NCBI RefSeq assembly: GCF_020171655.1
Contig: NZ_JAIVAC010000001.1
Location: 1,550,001 to 1,614,000, forward strand
Length of the DNA: 64,000 nt
From: Exiguobacterium aestuarii
GTDB taxonomy: Bacteria > Bacillota > Bacilli > Exiguobacteriales > Exiguobacteriaceae
Direction of reading: 5' to 3'
Part shown: one piece after another, positions 9,257 to 18,739 of the stretch
How the letters are laid out: the number at the start of each line of letters is the position of its first letter
Numbering within the stretch: the first letter of the stretch is position 1
Program-made: the position numbers and the translations under genes
Notes under the pieces: model-generated
What the model was told of the DNA's origin: nothing
The model's input: only the letters and a program-made list of their open reading frames with translations
Database searches by the model: none

Positions 9257-9748
9257 ATCTTTGAACAGATAGCGGACAAGTAGTTTCACATAAGCTAACA
9301 CCTCACGGATCACGTATCGCCCTTTTGCTAGTGGCGGAGTCGGTGCATACAGGGCATCGCTCTCGAGTTGGAAATAGAGCTTCGCAATGAGACGTGCCCG
9401 CGGGACATGAAAGTCATTCGTCACGATGGTGAGCCCCGTCTCGCCTTCCCAAAACGGTCGGCTGTGCTGAAAGTTCTCAATCGTTGAGGTAGAGGTCGCT
9501 TCAACATGGATCCGGTGTGGTTCAATGCCTCGTGCCATCAGTTCCCGTTCAATCACAAGTGCCTCGGCCATGCCTTCGTCTGGTCCTTGTCCCCCAGTTG
9601 CAATGAGTTCTACAGTTGGATGCGCCTTCGCATAGTCAGCCGCGACGTCAATCCGATGCCGGAGCGCTCTCGATGGAGAGGTACCATTGACCTTTGCTCC
9701 AAGAATCAATACGAAGCGATAAGTACCATTCCCATTGATTCGTTTCAT
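9248..9748 (-). CDS. YdcF/SanA-like DUF218 protein
   Basis: 166 residues matching the DUF218 (YdcF/SanA/ElyC) fold. The features are an N-terminal strand FVLILGAKVNG, the conserved RALRHRID, IATGGQGPDE, the acidic STSTIEN(F)QHSRP stretch, and TNDFHVPRAR. Family members are linked to cell envelope metabolism (ElyC in E. coli affects lipid carrier use), but no reaction is firmly known. There is no signal peptide. It is transcribed alone between two hairpins. Confidence 0.8.
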   Translation of the reverse strand: MKRINGNGTYRFVLILGAKVNGTSPSRALRHRIDVAADYAKAHPTVELIATGGQGPDEGMAEALVIERELMARGIEPHRIHVEATSTSTIENFQHSRPFWEGETGLTIVTNDFHVPRARLIAKLYFQLESDALYAPTPPLAKGRYVIREVLAYVKLLVRYLFKDKN

Positions 9749-9771
9749 TCTTAACCCACCTATAAAGAATA

Positions 9772-9806
9772 GGAGAATCTGATTGAGTTACCATCAGATT
9801 CTCCCA
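9772..9806 (-). terminator. Terminator of the 5'-nucleotidase gene
   Basis: A 12-bp perfect stem (9773-9784 with 9794-9805; GGAGAATCTGAT) with a T-rich stretch following on the minus strand. It lies just beyond the nucleotidase stop. Confidence 0.8.
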
Positions 9807-9814
9807 TGTCTGTT

Positions 9815-11707
9815 TTATTTTACGTCTACAATGCGTCCTTCAACAGAAGGCGTAACCGTCTGAAGTTTCACCAAATAATCACGCATGATTTCCCAGTCAA
9901 TGATTCCTAGGTCATTGACACGACCTTCTTCGTACGCTTTTTTGAACTCAAGGTAGTTGTCTCCACCTTTTGCTGCAAAATAGTTCGTTGCAATTTTATA
10001 CGTTTCAGTCGGCACGACATCCACATACTGCCCGTCTTTAAGGACTTGGGCTTTAGCGATACGGCTGTTTGCAGGTTTCGAGCTATCGAACTCAATTTTC
10101 ATACCTGACATGTGCAAGAATCCGCCACTTTCAATCGGATAAACGCTAACACTACGCTCGAGCGCTGACAATAGTTCAGAACCATCAAGTGTCATAACAG
10201 CCAACGTGTTACCGAATGGAAGTGTCGTTAATACTTCACCCGTTGTAATTGGACCAGCATTGATTGGTGCACGGATACCGCCCGCGTTTTGAATCGCAGC
10301 AACGACTTCTCCGTCCATTTGTTTCGCGCGGTCGAGCATACCATCTGTGATCAAATTCCCTAAAGCTGTCTCGTTTTTACGGACACTCGACTTCGTGACA
10401 TCACCTGCATCACGCGGATTTTCGAATGCTGCAGTTGCATCTGCTCCGATTTCAGCATTGCGAATGCTTTCGATTTCTTGTGCGAACGGAGCTAATAGAC
10501 TGACTGCAGTCGGATCAGCAGCATATGTTTTCACATCAATCAACTTCCCTTGATGAGAAACAATTTTACCTTTTTGGTCAAACACGACGTCTAATGTTCC
10601 TAAGAAGTCGCCATATTGGTAAGCCTGGACGATTACCGTTGGCTCAGCTCCATCTGCTACGACTACTGGTTCATTTAAACGTGAATGTGAGTGTCCACCG
10701 ATGATGATATCGATGCCCTCCACACGTTTTGCCAATTCCAAATCGTTATCGACAGCTGGGTTATCATCAAAGCCTAAGTGTGATACTGCCACGATTTGAT
10801 CGACACCACGTTGTTTGAATGATTTGACGGCTTTTTCCGCCTCGTCGATGTAGTGTTGGAACTGAATCGGACCAGGACTCGCGATGTTTGCTGTATCTTC
10901 AGTCGTCAAACCGAAGAAGCCTACTTTTTTCCCATCGATTGTTTTGATGACACCCTCATACAATTTTCCATCGCCAGGTTTACGTGTCAACTCTTCAGAA
11001 TAAAGCTCATTCAAATATTGGTCACCACTGTAATCAACGTTCGAACTGACGAACGGGAATTCAGCGTTTTGAATGAACTCTGCGAATTCAGGATGTCCTG
11101 CTTCTGTTCCGAGGTCGAACTCATGGTTTCCCGGAACCATCAAGTCGTATTGCATATAGTTCATTAATGTAAGGTCTGCTTGTCCTTTAAACTTGTTAAA
11201 GTAGAGCGAACCTGAGAACACATCTCCTGCATCAATCAACAGACGATTTGCATTTTCTTCACGAAGTTGGTTGATGGCCGTTGCACGTTTTGGCGCATTG
11301 TCGAGTGAAGCATGCGTGTCATTCGTGTGCATAATCGCAAGCTCATAGCCTTCTATCGTGTAAGGAACATCCAATGTAACGGTTTGTCCCTTATGAGAAT
11401 ACGATGCCGTAGCTGTAAATTCACCGATTGTAGACGTCGATAGATTCGACCAACGAACAGGCTGTTTCTTGACTTTCCCATCAATCTTCACATTTAGGAT
11501 ACGGTCGTTCCCATTCAACTTTTCCCCTTGCTTGAAAACAACTGGTGAGGTTGGTGCTAAAATCTCAATCGCTTCTTGCTTCTTCGCTTGATATGTAACC
11601 TTCTCATTTTGCTTGGCTTCAACTGAAGCCAATGGAGTCACTGCTGAAACGGCCAATGCCGCAGCAATCATCCCAGTAAATAAACGTTCTGATTTTGATG
11701 AAAACAT
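9815..11707 (-). CDS. Secreted bifunctional UDP-sugar hydrolase/5'-nucleotidase
   Basis: 630 residues. A signal peptide is at 1-31 (TGMIAAALAVSAVTPLASVEA). A metallophosphoesterase domain runs from about 122 with metal ligands in MHTNDTH (126-132), DAGDVF (159-164), GNHEFD (193-198) and GGHSHSRL. A C-terminal 5'-nucleotidase domain (about 420-600) holds NAGGIRAPI, TTLPFGNTL and the substrate-stacking GGDNYLEF. It would hydrolyse extracellular nucleotides or UDP-sugars to recover nucleoside and phosphate. The region between the signal peptide and the enzyme (about 50-118) looks like a bacterial Ig-like domain. No LPXTG anchor is seen, so it is probably released or held by charge. Its promoter region is the AT-rich stretch to the right. 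Confidence 0.9.
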   Translation of the reverse strand: MFSSKSERLFTGMIAAALAVSAVTPLASVEAKQNEKVTYQAKKQEAIEILAPTSPVVFKQGEKLNGNDRILNVKIDGKVKKQPVRWSNLSTSTIGEFTATASYSHKGQTVTLDVPYTIEGYELAIMHTNDTHASLDNAPKRATAINQLREENANRLLIDAGDVFSGSLYFNKFKGQADLTLMNYMQYDLMVPGNHEFDLGTEAGHPEFAEFIQNAEFPFVSSNVDYSGDQYLNELYSEELTRKPGDGKLYEGVIKTIDGKKVGFFGLTTEDTANIASPGPIQFQHYIDEAEKAVKSFKQRGVDQIVAVSHLGFDDNPAVDNDLELAKRVEGIDIIIGGHSHSRLNEPVVVADGAEPTVIVQAYQYGDFLGTLDVVFDQKGKIVSHQGKLIDVKTYAADPTAVSLLAPFAQEIESIRNAEIGADATAAFENPRDAGDVTKSSVRKNETALGNLITDGMLDRAKQMDGEVVAAIQNAGGIRAPINAGPITTGEVLTTLPFGNTLAVMTLDGSELLSALERSVSVYPIESGGFLHMSGMKIEFDSSKPANSRIAKAQVLKDGQYVDVVPTETYKIATNYFAAKGGDNYLEFKKAYEEGRVNDLGIIDWEIMRDYLVKLQTVTPSVEGRIVDVK

Positions 11708-12365
11708 TTACTTTTCCCCTTTCTAATTTCCCCTAATTCAATGACAGGACGACATGTAGAGTTCATCTAAAGTATAACTTCTCTACTAATTTAAAGTATA
11801 AAATATTACAAAGGGAAACAACATAATTTCAATAACTTTTTTTTAAATATCTGTAAATATAATTGTGTGCACCATTAAATTATATAAATGAACATATGCC
11901 TAATTGAGTATAAGAATCAGTTTCTTCAATGATTTTTATATCTTATAAAAAGGATCATGGATGAATTTAATCTGCTTAATTATTAAAATCATCCATCAAA
12001 CAAAATGGTATATGATTTTAATATACTTTTTAAAAAGTGTTTCTCTCTTAATAATTTATTGTTTGTAAATTTCCGTACATTACTCTTACTTAAGATTTAG
12101 TGATCAGTTATCTGTGTAGTATTTATTTCTTACCCTTATTCCTTAGTAGCTTTTTTTATTATAATCATGTAATTACTGTGACATTCGCATGTATTAAATA
12201 TATTGTTATAAAGCTGTAACTCTATAAACTTGATTGAATAGTTTGTAAAGCTTATAATAATCTTTGTTTTGAATTTTAGATTCTATAATAAACTCTTTAA
12301 ATTAATGAAAGAATAACTGTTTATTTTATTAGAATTTACATTTGATAAAGGAGCTTATTTATACT
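11708..12365. other. AT-rich gene-free spacer at the left edge of the polysaccharide locus
   Basis: About 660 bases with no credible gene. It marks an abrupt drop in GC. Seen here: a direct repeat TAAAGTATAA (11768-11777 and 11792-11801) upstream of the nucleotidase gene, which offers two TATACT -10 elements on the minus strand; an imperfect inverted repeat (11957-11966 with 11986-11996, arms ATGGATGA and TCATCCAT); and the promoter at 12230-12258. No RNA gene was recognised. Confidence 0.6.
12230..12258 (+). promoter_or_regulatory. Promoter of the UDP-ManNAc dehydrogenase operon
   Basis: TTGATT (12230-12235), spacer of exactly 17 bases, then a perfect TATAAT (12253-12258). It leaves a leader of about 100 bases before the start codon at 12366. 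Confidence 0.75.
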
Positions 12366-13664
12366 ATGAAAATTTGTACTGTAGGTTTAGGATATATAGG
12401 TTTACCAACGTCAGCTATGTTCGCACATCACGGTGCAAATGTAATTGGTGTTGATATCAATATTGATATTGTTAATACATTGAATTCGGGTAAAATTCAT
12501 ATTGAAGAACCAGGTTTAGAGGAGCTAGTTAAACAAAACGTAGACAATGGAACATTTAAAGCCTCTACAGAGCCAGAGAATGCTGACGTGTTTATCATTG
12601 CAGTACCTACTCCAAATTTAGATGATAAATATAAATCTTGTGATTTGACTTATGTAATTGACGCCGTAAATATGATCATCCCTTATTTAGAGAAAGGGAA
12701 CGTTGTAATTTTAGAGTCGACAGTTGCTCCAAGAACAACAAGTGACCATGTTAAACCACTCATCGAAAAAGCAGGTTTCAAGGTGGGAGAAGATATTAGT
12801 TTAGTTCATTGTCCAGAACGTGTACTTCCTGGTCAAATTTTAATGGAGCTTGAACACAATAACAGAATTGTTGGCGGCATCACTCCAAAATGCGCAGAAA
12901 AAGGTGCACACGTATATGAGTTGTTCGTAAAAGGAGAAATTATCAAGACCGACGCCAGCACAGCAGAAATGTCTAAACTTATGGAGAACACATATCGCGA
13001 TGTGAATATTGCACTTGCTAACGAGCTAACCAAGATTTGTCGAGATTTAAGCATCAATGTTCTCGATGTGATTGATATGGCCAACAAACATCCGCGAGTA
13101 AACATCCACTCACCAGGTCCAGGTGTGGGAGGACATTGTTTAGCTGTAGATCCTTATTTTATTATTGCAAAATCTCCAGAGAATGCGAATATTATTAGTG
13201 CTTCTCGAGAAACAAATCGTTCAATGCCGCGTTTCATCGTAGAAAATGTTCGCGAAATTTTATCAGATAAGATTGAAGATAATCCAACAGAGACAGTAAA
13301 AATCGGAGCACTAGGAATCACTTATAAAGGAAACGTAGATGATGTGAGAGAAAGCCCTGCTCTCGAAATTATCGACTTATTAAAAGCGGAAGGTTTCGAA
13401 TTGTCCGTTCATGATCCTCATGTAAAATTAGAACAGATTCACGGTCTCGAATTAAAAGAATTAAAAGAAACCGTTTCAGAGTCAGACTTGTTACTAGTTC
13501 TTGTTGATCATAATGAATTTAAAAATATTGATTTTGATGCTTTATTGCTTGAGCAAACGACTCCTTTAACAGTTTTTGACACTAGAAATATTATCGATTC
13601 ACATGACAAAATCAAAGTGATCAACTTTGGAAACTTGCCATCAAAATCATTGCTTACAAAATAA
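12366..13664 (+). CDS. wecC: UDP-N-acetyl-D-mannosamine dehydrogenase
   Basis: 432 residues of the UDP-glucose/GDP-mannose dehydrogenase family. The N-terminal NAD-binding site GLGYIGLPTSAMFA is followed by the family fingerprints ESTVAPRTT, CPERVLPGQ and TAEMSKLMENTYRDVNIA. The catalytic cysteine is Cys258 in GPGVGGHCLAVDPYF. The protein follows the WecC subgroup rather than UDP-glucose dehydrogenase, and mnaA downstream makes its substrate. It oxidises UDP-ManNAc to UDP-ManNAcA in the cytoplasm, using two NAD+. The start at 12366 is supported by AAAGGAG (12347-12353); an in-frame TTG at 12342 lies before that site. Codon use is AT-rich like the rest of the locus. Confidence 0.88.
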   Translation: MKICTVGLGYIGLPTSAMFAHHGANVIGVDINIDIVNTLNSGKIHIEEPGLEELVKQNVDNGTFKASTEPENADVFIIAVPTPNLDDKYKSCDLTYVIDAVNMIIPYLEKGNVVILESTVAPRTTSDHVKPLIEKAGFKVGEDISLVHCPERVLPGQILMELEHNNRIVGGITPKCAEKGAHVYELFVKGEIIKTDASTAEMSKLMENTYRDVNIALANELTKICRDLSINVLDVIDMANKHPRVNIHSPGPGVGGHCLAVDPYFIIAKSPENANIISASRETNRSMPRFIVENVREILSDKIEDNPTETVKIGALGITYKGNVDDVRESPALEIIDLLKAEGFELSVHDPHVKLEQIHGLELKELKETVSESDLLLVLVDHNEFKNIDFDALLLEQTTPLTVFDTRNIIDSHDKIKVINFGNLPSKSLLTK

Positions 13665-13685
13665 TCGATAATTGAAAATATTATT

Positions 13686-13730
13686 TTATGTGAAGAGGTA
13701 AAGGATTTTTTCCTTTACCTCTTCACATAA
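13686..13730. repeat. Perfect 20-bp inverted repeat between wecC and the exporter
   Basis: TTATGTGAAGAGGTAAAGGA (13686-13705) pairs perfectly with 13711-13730 around a TTTTT loop. No U-run follows the stem on either strand, so it is not a standard terminator. It ends just before the ribosome binding site of the permease gene. An attenuator, an RNA-stability stem or a site left by a mobile element are possible. Confidence 0.75.
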
Positions 13731-13750
13731 ATAACGAAAGGAATACCCTA

Positions 13751-14557
13751 ATGTTGTCACCTATTAAAGTAATTAAAGAACACCTTGAAAACTTATATAT
13801 GATTGGTAGATTAGCTCGCTATGAAACGAAAGCGCAGTATTCTACGCACATTCTCGGAGTGCTATGGGAACTATTGAATCCTTTGTTCCAAATAGCGACT
13901 TATTGGTTTGTTTTTGGTTTGGGATTGAGAGGTGGAAGACCTGTCGACGGTCAAATTGACTATTTACCCTGGTTAGTAGCCGGTTTAGCTTTATGGTTCT
14001 TCATCAGCAAATCGATTGTTCAAGGGGGAAACTCAATTTACGCACGAATTAATCTTATCTCGCAAATGAATTTTCCGATAAGTATTATTCCATCATTCGT
14101 GATTGTAACTTTTCTAACAGAACATATGTTTATGCTTGTTATCGTAGGCTTCATTATGGTGAGTTATGATATACCTTTCACAATTCATTTAATTCAGTTA
14201 CCTTATTACTTGTTTGCAGCTTTTTGTTTTAGTTATTCTGTAGCATTACTATTTTCAACATTTTCATCAATCGCACGTGATTTCCAGACTTTACTTCAAT
14301 CGGCAATTCGTATGTTACTTTACTTGAGTCCAATTTTATGGAGCATCAATTCTATGCCTGAATATTTGCAGCCATTTTTAAAGTTAAACCCACTTACGTA
14401 TTTAATTAATGGTTACAGGGATTCACTGTTTTTCGAAACATGGTTCTGGGAGCTTCCACAATTAACAATTTACTTTTGGACATTCACGTTATCGATATAT
14501 TTCATTGCATCAATATTGCATGTGAAATTTAGAGATTCTTTTGCAGATTATTTATGA
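13751..14557 (+). CDS. TagG-like polysaccharide ABC exporter permease
   Basis: 268 residues, ABC-2 type, with about six membrane helices. The cytoplasmic N-terminus contains the family stretch LARYETKAQYSTHILGVLWELLNPLFQ, as in TagG, Wzm and KpsM proteins. It forms the membrane channel for export of a lipid-linked wall polymer, with the ATPase that begins 18 bases downstream. The start has GAAAGGA upstream. It is part of the run wecC, permease, ATPase, mnaA. Confidence 0.88.
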   Translation: MLSPIKVIKEHLENLYMIGRLARYETKAQYSTHILGVLWELLNPLFQIATYWFVFGLGLRGGRPVDGQIDYLPWLVAGLALWFFISKSIVQGGNSIYARINLISQMNFPISIIPSFVIVTFLTEHMFMLVIVGFIMVSYDIPFTIHLIQLPYYLFAAFCFSYSVALLFSTFSSIARDFQTLLQSAIRMLLYLSPILWSINSMPEYLQPFLKLNPLTYLINGYRDSLFFETWFWELPQLTIYFWTFTLSIYFIASILHVKFRDSFADYL

Positions 14558-14575
14558 GTTAAGGAGATTGATTAT

Positions 14576-15394
14576 ATGTCTGACTACGCAATCGAGTTTA
14601 AAAATGTTTCAAAATACTTTAGAGTTTACAAAGGAACTAAAGACAAAATCTTAGATTTGATTTCTCGGAGTGGTTATGGAGAACGATTCATCGCACTTAA
14701 CGACATTTCTTTTCAGCTTCCTAAAGGCGAAGTGTTAGGAATTGTAGGAATTAACGGTTCTGGTAAATCCACAATGAGTAATGTTATTGCAGGTGGTTTA
14801 AAGCCCGAGAAGGGTGAGGTTATAATTAATGGAGATGTTTCGTTGGTTGCCATCTCTGCTGGATTAAACACACAATTGAGTGGGCGAGACAACATCGAGT
14901 TAAAAGGCCTTATGATGGGGCTATCACGTTCAGAAATTAAAGCTTTAGAACCTTCTATTATTGATTTTGCAGATATCGGAAGATTTATTGATCAGCCAGT
15001 TAAAACCTATTCAAGTGGAATGAAATCTAGATTAGGGTTTGCTATATCTGTCCACATTAATCCTGATATTCTTGTAATTGATGAAGCACTATCTGTCGGT
15101 GACCAAACCTTTTATAAAAAATGTATTGATAAGATGAATGAATTTAAAAATGAAGGAAAAACAATCATTTTCATTAGTCATTCTACTGCTCAAGTTAAAT
15201 CTTTTTGTACACAAGTTCTATGGCTTGAATTTGGAAAAGTTAGAGAGTACGGTCCCGTAAATGAGATTGTTGAACACTATTCGAAATTTTTAAATGATTT
15301 TAACAAGTGGACTGCTCAAGAAAAGTCTAACTATCGTAAAGAAAAACTAGATGAACAGTATATTTTGTTGAATCGCAAAAAGGCACATAACTGA
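14576..15394 (+). CDS. TagH-like polysaccharide ABC exporter ATPase
   Basis: 272 residues. Walker A GINGSGKST (58-66), a signature of the polysaccharide type YSSGMKSRLGFA, and Walker B ILVIDEALSVGD are all intact, with the H-loop in FISHSTAQ. The subfamily (TagH, Wzt, KpsT) shows the early motif FKNVSKYFRVYKG. It lacks the long C-terminal extension of B. subtilis TagH and the polymer-binding domain of Wzt, so it is closer in size to KpsT. It drives export of the polymer made by this locus. Confidence 0.88.
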   Translation: MSDYAIEFKNVSKYFRVYKGTKDKILDLISRSGYGERFIALNDISFQLPKGEVLGIVGINGSGKSTMSNVIAGGLKPEKGEVIINGDVSLVAISAGLNTQLSGRDNIELKGLMMGLSRSEIKALEPSIIDFADIGRFIDQPVKTYSSGMKSRLGFAISVHINPDILVIDEALSVGDQTFYKKCIDKMNEFKNEGKTIIFISHSTAQVKSFCTQVLWLEFGKVREYGPVNEIVEHYSKFLNDFNKWTAQEKSNYRKEKLDEQYILLNRKKAHN

Positions 15395-15403
15395 GGTGTA
15401 AAA

Positions 15404-16519
15404 ATGCTAAAAGTAATGACAATTTTCGGAACTAGACCTGAAGCAATAAAAATGGCACCGCTAATTCTAGAATTAAAAAAACATCCTGAGCATTTTGAGT
15501 CAATTGTCGTGGTGACTGCACAACATCGCGAAATGCTCGATCAAGTTTTAGATGCTTTTCATCTGACTCCTGATTTCGACTTGAACATTATGAAACCTAA
15601 TCAAACTCTGACATCAATTACCTCAAAAGTATTGGAAAGCCTCTCTGAACTTTTTGATGAGACTAAACCTGACATAGTGTTGGTACACGGTGACACAACC
15701 ACCACCTTTGCTGCCTCATTAGCAGCTTTTTATAACCAAATACCTGTAGGTCATGTTGAAGCTGGATTAAGAACCTTTGACAAGCTTTCTCCATTCCCTG
15801 AGGAATTAAATAGACAATTAACTGGAGTAATTGCTGACTATCACTTTGCTCCAACAGAACAAGCAAAACAAAACCTGTTATTAGAGAACAAACCATCCTC
15901 TTCAATCATCGTTACTGGTAATACAGCAATTGATGCTTTGAAGACCACGGTTCAAAAAGACTACGAGCACCCTATTTTGGAGTTATGTGAAGAACACAAT
16001 TATAAAATGATTCTGCTTACTTCACATCGCCGAGAAAATCTAGGTGCACCGATGCGACAGATTTTTAATGCCGTAAAAAAAATTCATGATTCTCACTCTG
16101 ATGTGTTTATCGTATTCCCTGTACATTTGAATCCACTTGTACAAGAACTTGCCAATGAAATTCTCGGGGAATCGGAGCGCATTCGTTTAATTCCACCTTT
16201 AGAAGTTATTGACTTTCATAACTTCGCAGCGAAATCTCATTTAATCCTGACTGATTCCGGTGGTATACAAGAAGAAGCTCCCTCTCTAGGAAAACCAGTT
16301 CTCGTTCTTCGAGAAACAACTGAGCGACCGGAAGGTGTTAAAGCTGGGACTTTGAAATTGGTCGGCACTGATTCTAGTAAAATCTTCGAAGAAGCTCATC
16401 GTTTATTAACCGATGAGTCTGTCTATCATTCAATGTCAAACCTATCTAATCCTTATGGAGACGGAACAGCATCAGAGAAAATTGTTGATTTTTTAACCCA
16501 TTCATTATTAAAAAAGTAA
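15404..16519 (+). CDS. mnaA: UDP-N-acetylglucosamine 2-epimerase
   Basis: 371 residues, full family length (WecB/MnaA). Motifs: FGTRPEAIKMAPL at the N-terminus, TAQHREMLDQ, VHGDTTTT, HVEAGLRT, TSHRRENLG, DSGGIQEEAPSLGKPVLVLR. It interconverts UDP-GlcNAc and UDP-ManNAc, the substrate of the dehydrogenase encoded upstream. Together they supply UDP-ManNAcA; UDP-ManNAc is also the linkage-unit precursor for wall teichoic acid. It is the last gene of this operon, followed by an IS-derived hairpin. Confidence 0.93.
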   Translation: MLKVMTIFGTRPEAIKMAPLILELKKHPEHFESIVVVTAQHREMLDQVLDAFHLTPDFDLNIMKPNQTLTSITSKVLESLSELFDETKPDIVLVHGDTTTTFAASLAAFYNQIPVGHVEAGLRTFDKLSPFPEELNRQLTGVIADYHFAPTEQAKQNLLLENKPSSSIIVTGNTAIDALKTTVQKDYEHPILELCEEHNYKMILLTSHRRENLGAPMRQIFNAVKKIHDSHSDVFIVFPVHLNPLVQELANEILGESERIRLIPPLEVIDFHNFAAKSHLILTDSGGIQEEAPSLGKPVLVLRETTERPEGVKAGTLKLVGTDSSKIFEEAHRLLTDESVYHSMSNLSNPYGDGTASEKIVDFLTHSLLKK

Positions 16520-16605
16520 ATTTTGAATAAAAATCATCATAAACAATTCAGTATACTCCTTAATTGATAAACAGATGAACTAAAAAATCTGTTATTCTAA
16601 ATTTG

Positions 16606-16657
16606 AACTGCACCTCCACTTGTCAGACACATCTAACAAGTGGAGGTGCAGTTTTTA
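16606..16657 (+). terminator. Hairpin at the IS3-type left end, likely terminator of the mnaA operon
   Basis: An 18-bp perfect stem (16606-16623 with 16636-16653; arm AACTGCACCTCCACTTGT) followed by TTTTT. As I recall, IS150-group elements carry such a stem at their left end, before the orfA start, to block outside transcription. It probably now ends the wecC-mnaA transcript. Confidence 0.7.
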
Positions 16658-17122
16658 TGACTAGATTTACTACTCATCGAAAATTAAACACCGTCATGGC
16701 CTATCGGGAAGAGACAGATAGTATGAATGACATCGCGAAAATCCCTAGGGACAGACCCGACCTTGGTGTGTAACTGGGGCAAGCAGTTCGACTATCATGA
16801 GCCGATGGCCTTTTCCAAACCCTATACACCTTACCCCGCACAGTTTAAACTGGACGTACTTCAAACATGAACGAGAATGGCGTGTCAGTAAACGGAGCGG
16901 CTGTAATCTTCAATATTGCCTCTCCCTTCTCACAGTCCGAAAATGGGAGAGGTAACTGAGGAGGGTAGTGCGCGCTAATTCCTAAGAAGAAAGGACCGCC
17001 ACCGATGAAAGATATGACAGGCAATGAAAAGCGTCGAATTCCGGCAGAATGGAGAGTTGAACGCCTTAGTTCGATCCAAGGGAAACGTCACTAAGGAAGA
17101 CAAAGTAAAGGTCATCTATCGT
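16657..17122 (+). pseudogene. IS3-family orfA remnant
   Basis: Starts as MTRFTTHRKLNTVMAYREE, an HTH of OrfA type. After a frame change it continues NWGKQFDYHEPMAFSKPYT and YPAQFKLDVLQT, then MNENGVSVNGAAVIFNIAS, then PKKKGPPPMK, and at the end LNALVRSKGN. These are successive blocks of IS150-group OrfA, read in different frames and broken by stops (for example after 16770 and near 16865). No OrfB with a DDE domain follows; the sequence changes to ISL3 type at about 17123. Confidence 0.7.
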
Positions 17123-17210
17123 CAACATTCTCGGAGAACAATCCTTTTAGAGAGCAGTTTGTTGAGTTTATTGAGTGGAATGAGTGCGATTGTCAACAGC
17201 GGTTTAAAAT
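17123..17210 (+). pseudogene. Fragment of an ISL3-type transposase N-terminal region
   Basis: Bases from about 17126 (reading FSENNPFREQFVEFIEWNEC) closely resemble 17546-17617 in the larger ISL3 relic (reading FSQNNSFGAQSVETIEWVEC). This is therefore a second, truncated copy of the same transposase segment. The similarity stops near 17210, where a GGTTCTT end-like motif begins. This fits one ISL3 element having inserted into an older one. Confidence 0.5.
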
Positions 17211-17280
17211 TGGTTCTTCCTCACTTTTTATGAAGCACGTCCTCGGGAATTAATTCACTAAAATGATTGAAGGGATTAAT

Positions 17281-18739
17281 ATGTTAGATGGGTTTCTTCC
17301 AGAACTAGAAGTGGTCGATGCAAACCATTCCATCGAAGCATATCAGATCATTTGTCATCGGAAAAAGTTGTGCGCTCACAAAGTTCTCATACCGTGTCCA
17401 CAGCAGATACATCAGGACGTTGAGGGATGAGCGTGTGTTTGGGATGGATGTACAGTTTCGGGTTCAGGTGAGACGCTTCTTCTGCGACGATTCTGCCTGT
17501 TCAACGAGTATCTTCACGGAAAGGTTTTCTTCCGTTTGTCGTTCACATTTTCGCAGAACAATTCGTTTGGAGCGCAGTCTGTTGAGACTATTGAGTGGGT
17601 TGAGTGCAATCGGGCTGGAACATATTTGAACAACATCAGCGACAGTACGCTACTCTGAATGTTGAAACGATCGGAACATCATGTGAAAAAAAACTGCTCC
17701 TCGCGTTATCGGCATTGACGACTGGGCCTGGAGAAAACGAAAAATATGGGACAATCATCTGCGATCTTAAGACCAGACACCCAATCGCTTTACTCCCCTC
17801 TCGGGATGTGAACACTGTCCCTACCTGGATTCGCTCACACAATACCATCCAGGTCGTGGCACGGGACGGATCTGTCGAGTTTCGGGAGTCAATCCGCTTG
17901 ACCGATGAAAAGATTCAACAGGTGAGCGACCGATGGCACCTGTTTCATAATTTAGGAAAGAAAATTGAAGAAGTTTTGAAACGACAACTTCCATCAAACG
18001 CAAAGATTGTTCTCGAACCGGATAGTCTAAGTGTCGAACGTGAGCTGACAGATGCTGAAAGAAGGAAATGGACACTTATTCTAGCCGTACAGTATGATGC
18101 AAAACAAGGTGACCCAATCTCCAAGTTGGTCAGAACCCGAAGACGCGTATGAGATATTTGAAGCTGACAGAGCCACCAAAAGTCAATCAGTCACATCGAC
18201 GTCACAGTGCAGACATCCATAAACAAGATATCGCCAGATGAATCCGCTAAGGCAGGATGACAGAATGGGTGCATCGGGCATTGAAACGAAAGTGGAATCA
18301 GTGCATTTCGTTCATATGTCGCAAAGTTAAAAAAACAATCCCTCACGAAAAAATCATTAATCGAGGAATCATCCAGATAGTCCTTTGGGGAGATGAGCCT
18401 TCTAACAAGCCACTTCTCCTAAAGATACTTGGCCTCTATCCTTTCCTGAAGCAATTGAACGAGCTTGTCCGTTCGTTCAAGGAACTTTTCGGGGAGACGA
18501 CGTCTGAACTGGATATCTTAAAGTGGTGTGAACAGGCAGAACGGATGAACGAAACACCACTATCCTCTTTCGCGACCTATATAGGAGGCGACGTCGACGT
18601 CATCCGTGTCGGGATGACGCTGTTCTGGGCAAATGGCATGTGCAAGGGACAGGTCAATCGACTGAAAACAATCAAACGTCAAATGTATGGTCGGGCGGGA
18701 TGGGAACTGTTACGCATCAAAATATTGAGTATCAGTTGA
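17281..18739 (+). pseudogene. ISL3-family transposase, multiply frameshifted
   Basis: Blocks of an ISL3 transposase appear in order but in different frames. The N-terminal zinc-binding part reads MLDGFLPELEVVDANHSIEA, then SRYIRTLRDERVFGMDVQF and RRFFCDDSACSTSIFTERF. The DDE core begins YGTIICDLKTRHPIALLPSRD (about 17741), then VVARDGSVEFRESI and VSDRWHLFHNLGKKIEE. The C-terminus ends ANGMCKGQVNRLKTIKRQMYGRAG (up to 18739). Frame changes occur near 17395, 17620 and 18150. It is not functional. Confidence 0.8.

Noticed and set aside
16657-18739. Functional transposase genes
   Set aside because: Every recognisable block lies in a different frame with stops between; no intact DDE domain and no matching right end.
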